This document shows positions 5,745 through 6,129 of a stretch of DNA of 6,129 nt, in pieces. The stretch comes from Methanoregula sp. Lineage in GTDB: Archaea; Halobacteriota; Methanomicrobia; Methanomicrobiales; Methanospirillaceae. The stretch spans positions 1 to 6,129 of the forward strand of contig JAQTSH010000098.1 in NCBI GenBank assembly GCA_028711405.1. Direction: 5' to 3'. How positions within the stretch are numbered: position 1 is the stretch's first letter; the number at the start of each line of letters is the position of its first letter. Both the position numbers and the translations under genes were made by a program. Under the pieces are notes generated by a model. The model saw only the letters and a program-made list of their open reading frames with translations, made no database searches and had not been told where the DNA came from.

Positions 5745-6017
5745 ATGAAAATTGTTCCTATTGGTGAACGCGTGCTGATCAAACCGGCACTGATTGAAGA
5801 GAAGACAAAGAGCGGCATCTACATCCCGGAGACGGCGCAGGAGAAGAAGAAAGAGGGGACGGTCATCTCGGTCGGAGCCCGCGATGACGGCACGACCCTT
5901 CCGCTGAAGACCGGCGACCGTGTGATCTACGGGGGTTACAGCGCCGACAAAGTCGAGATTGAGGATGAGAACTACGTGTTCGTCCCGTTTAAGGACGTGC
6001 TCGCAAAAATTGAGTGA
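5745..6017 (+). CDS. groES: Co-chaperonin GroES (Group I, Hsp10)
   Basis: This 90-residue protein forms the heptameric lid of the Group I chaperonin and closes the GroEL folding chamber in the cytoplasm. The sequence begins with the family motif PIGERVLIKP (5-14). The mobile loop (about 18-35) contains the GroEL-contacting hydrophobic triplet I25-Y26-I27 in SGIYIPE, followed by a lysine- and glutamate-rich EKKKEG. The roof and base strands follow: GTVISVGA, LKTGDRVIYGGYSADKVEI and YVFVPFKDVLAKI. The length is slightly shorter than the 94-97 residues of common bacterial proteins. It has a strong archaeal promoter and RBS, and groEL starts 11 nt after its stop, so the two form an operon. The IYI loop and GGYSAD region resemble GroES of Methanosarcina as I remember it, supporting an archaeal host. 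The divergent regulator probably governs its expression. Confidence 0.97.
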   Translation: MKIVPIGERVLIKPALIEEKTKSGIYIPETAQEKKKEGTVISVGARDDGTTLPLKTGDRVIYGGYSADKVEIEDENYVFVPFKDVLAKIE

Positions 6018-6022
6018 GGTGA
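6016..6022 (+). promoter_or_regulatory. Ribosome binding site of groEL
   Basis: GAGGTGA overlaps the groES stop codon and lies 6 nt before the groEL ATG at 6029. It matches the archaeal anti-Shine-Dalgarno very well and suggests strong, coupled translation of groEL. Confidence 0.8.
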
Positions 6023-6028
6023 AGGCAT

Positions 6029-6129
6029 ATGGCGTCATCGAAACAACTGATGTTTGACGAAGAAGCACGAAAATCGCTCCTGACCGGTGTGAACAAGGTC
6101 GCCGATACCGTGAAGATCACGCTCGGTCC
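6029..6129 (+). CDS. groEL: Group I chaperonin GroEL (Hsp60), N-terminal fragment
   Basis: The first 33 codons of the large chaperonin subunit are present; the gene runs off the right edge. GroEL forms the tetradecameric double ring that folds proteins with ATP and GroES. The visible residues MASSKQLMFDEEARKSLLTG followed by VNKVADTVKITLG align with the bacterial GroEL start, where a basic N-terminus and F(G/D)xxAR lead to the GVNxLADxVKVTLGP motif that begins the ATP-binding equatorial domain. Archaeal Group II thermosome subunits lack this pattern, so the Group I assignment is secure. Nothing can be said about completeness of the rest. Confidence 0.96.
   Translation, partial: MASSKQLMFDEEARKSLLTGVNKVADTVKITLG

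Noticed and set aside
5706..6068. 120-codon minus-strand frame over groES
   Set aside because: It is antisense to the clearly coding groES and covers its promoter leader and the groEL start.

Overview
The window looks like chromosomal DNA of a methanogenic euryarchaeon, most likely Methanomicrobia/Methanomicrobiales. This is inferred from four things: archaeal-type TATA elements rather than bacterial -35/-10 boxes; a GAGGTGA ribosome binding site that fits the archaeal 16S 3' end; a short archaeal winged-helix regulator; and a GroES whose sequence recalls the Group I co-chaperonins known from Methanosarcina and its relatives. Genes are moderately GC-rich, and the promoter regions are sharply AT-rich.

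Layout, left to right. (1) Positions 1-774, minus strand: a MntA-HepT toxin-antitoxin pair. The nucleotidyltransferase antitoxin lies upstream, 1 nt from the HepT toxin, which runs off the left edge a little before its expected C-terminus. (2) Positions 1039-3642, plus strand: a full-length ten-helix P-type cation ATPase with an unusual PEEFP motif in helix M4 and non-calcium-like residues in M5. (3) Positions 3643-3851: an intergenic region with a perfect 12-bp inverted repeat (61-nt spacer), followed by a good TATA box. (4) Positions 3852-4532, plus strand: a DedA-family membrane protein. (5) Positions 4606-5592, minus strand: a CxxC-containing winged-helix regulator followed by msrA (methionine sulfoxide reductase A), probably one transcript. 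(6) Positions 5593-5744: a compact divergent promoter region with a TATA box for each direction and three ATCGA/TCGAT half-sites between them. (7) Positions 5745-6129, plus strand: groES followed by the start of groEL, a Group I chaperonin operon that continues past the right edge.

The right half reads as a protein-damage module: folding (GroES/GroEL), repair of oxidised methionine (MsrA), and a regulator placed where it could control both directions. The strongest hypothesis here is that this CWFC-containing regulator binds the ATCGA cluster and controls groESL and its own msrA operon in response to redox or heat stress. The left half is more modular: a toxin-antitoxin pair, an ion pump of unassigned specificity and a DedA protein. 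No CRISPR array, tRNA, rRNA or insertion sequence was seen.
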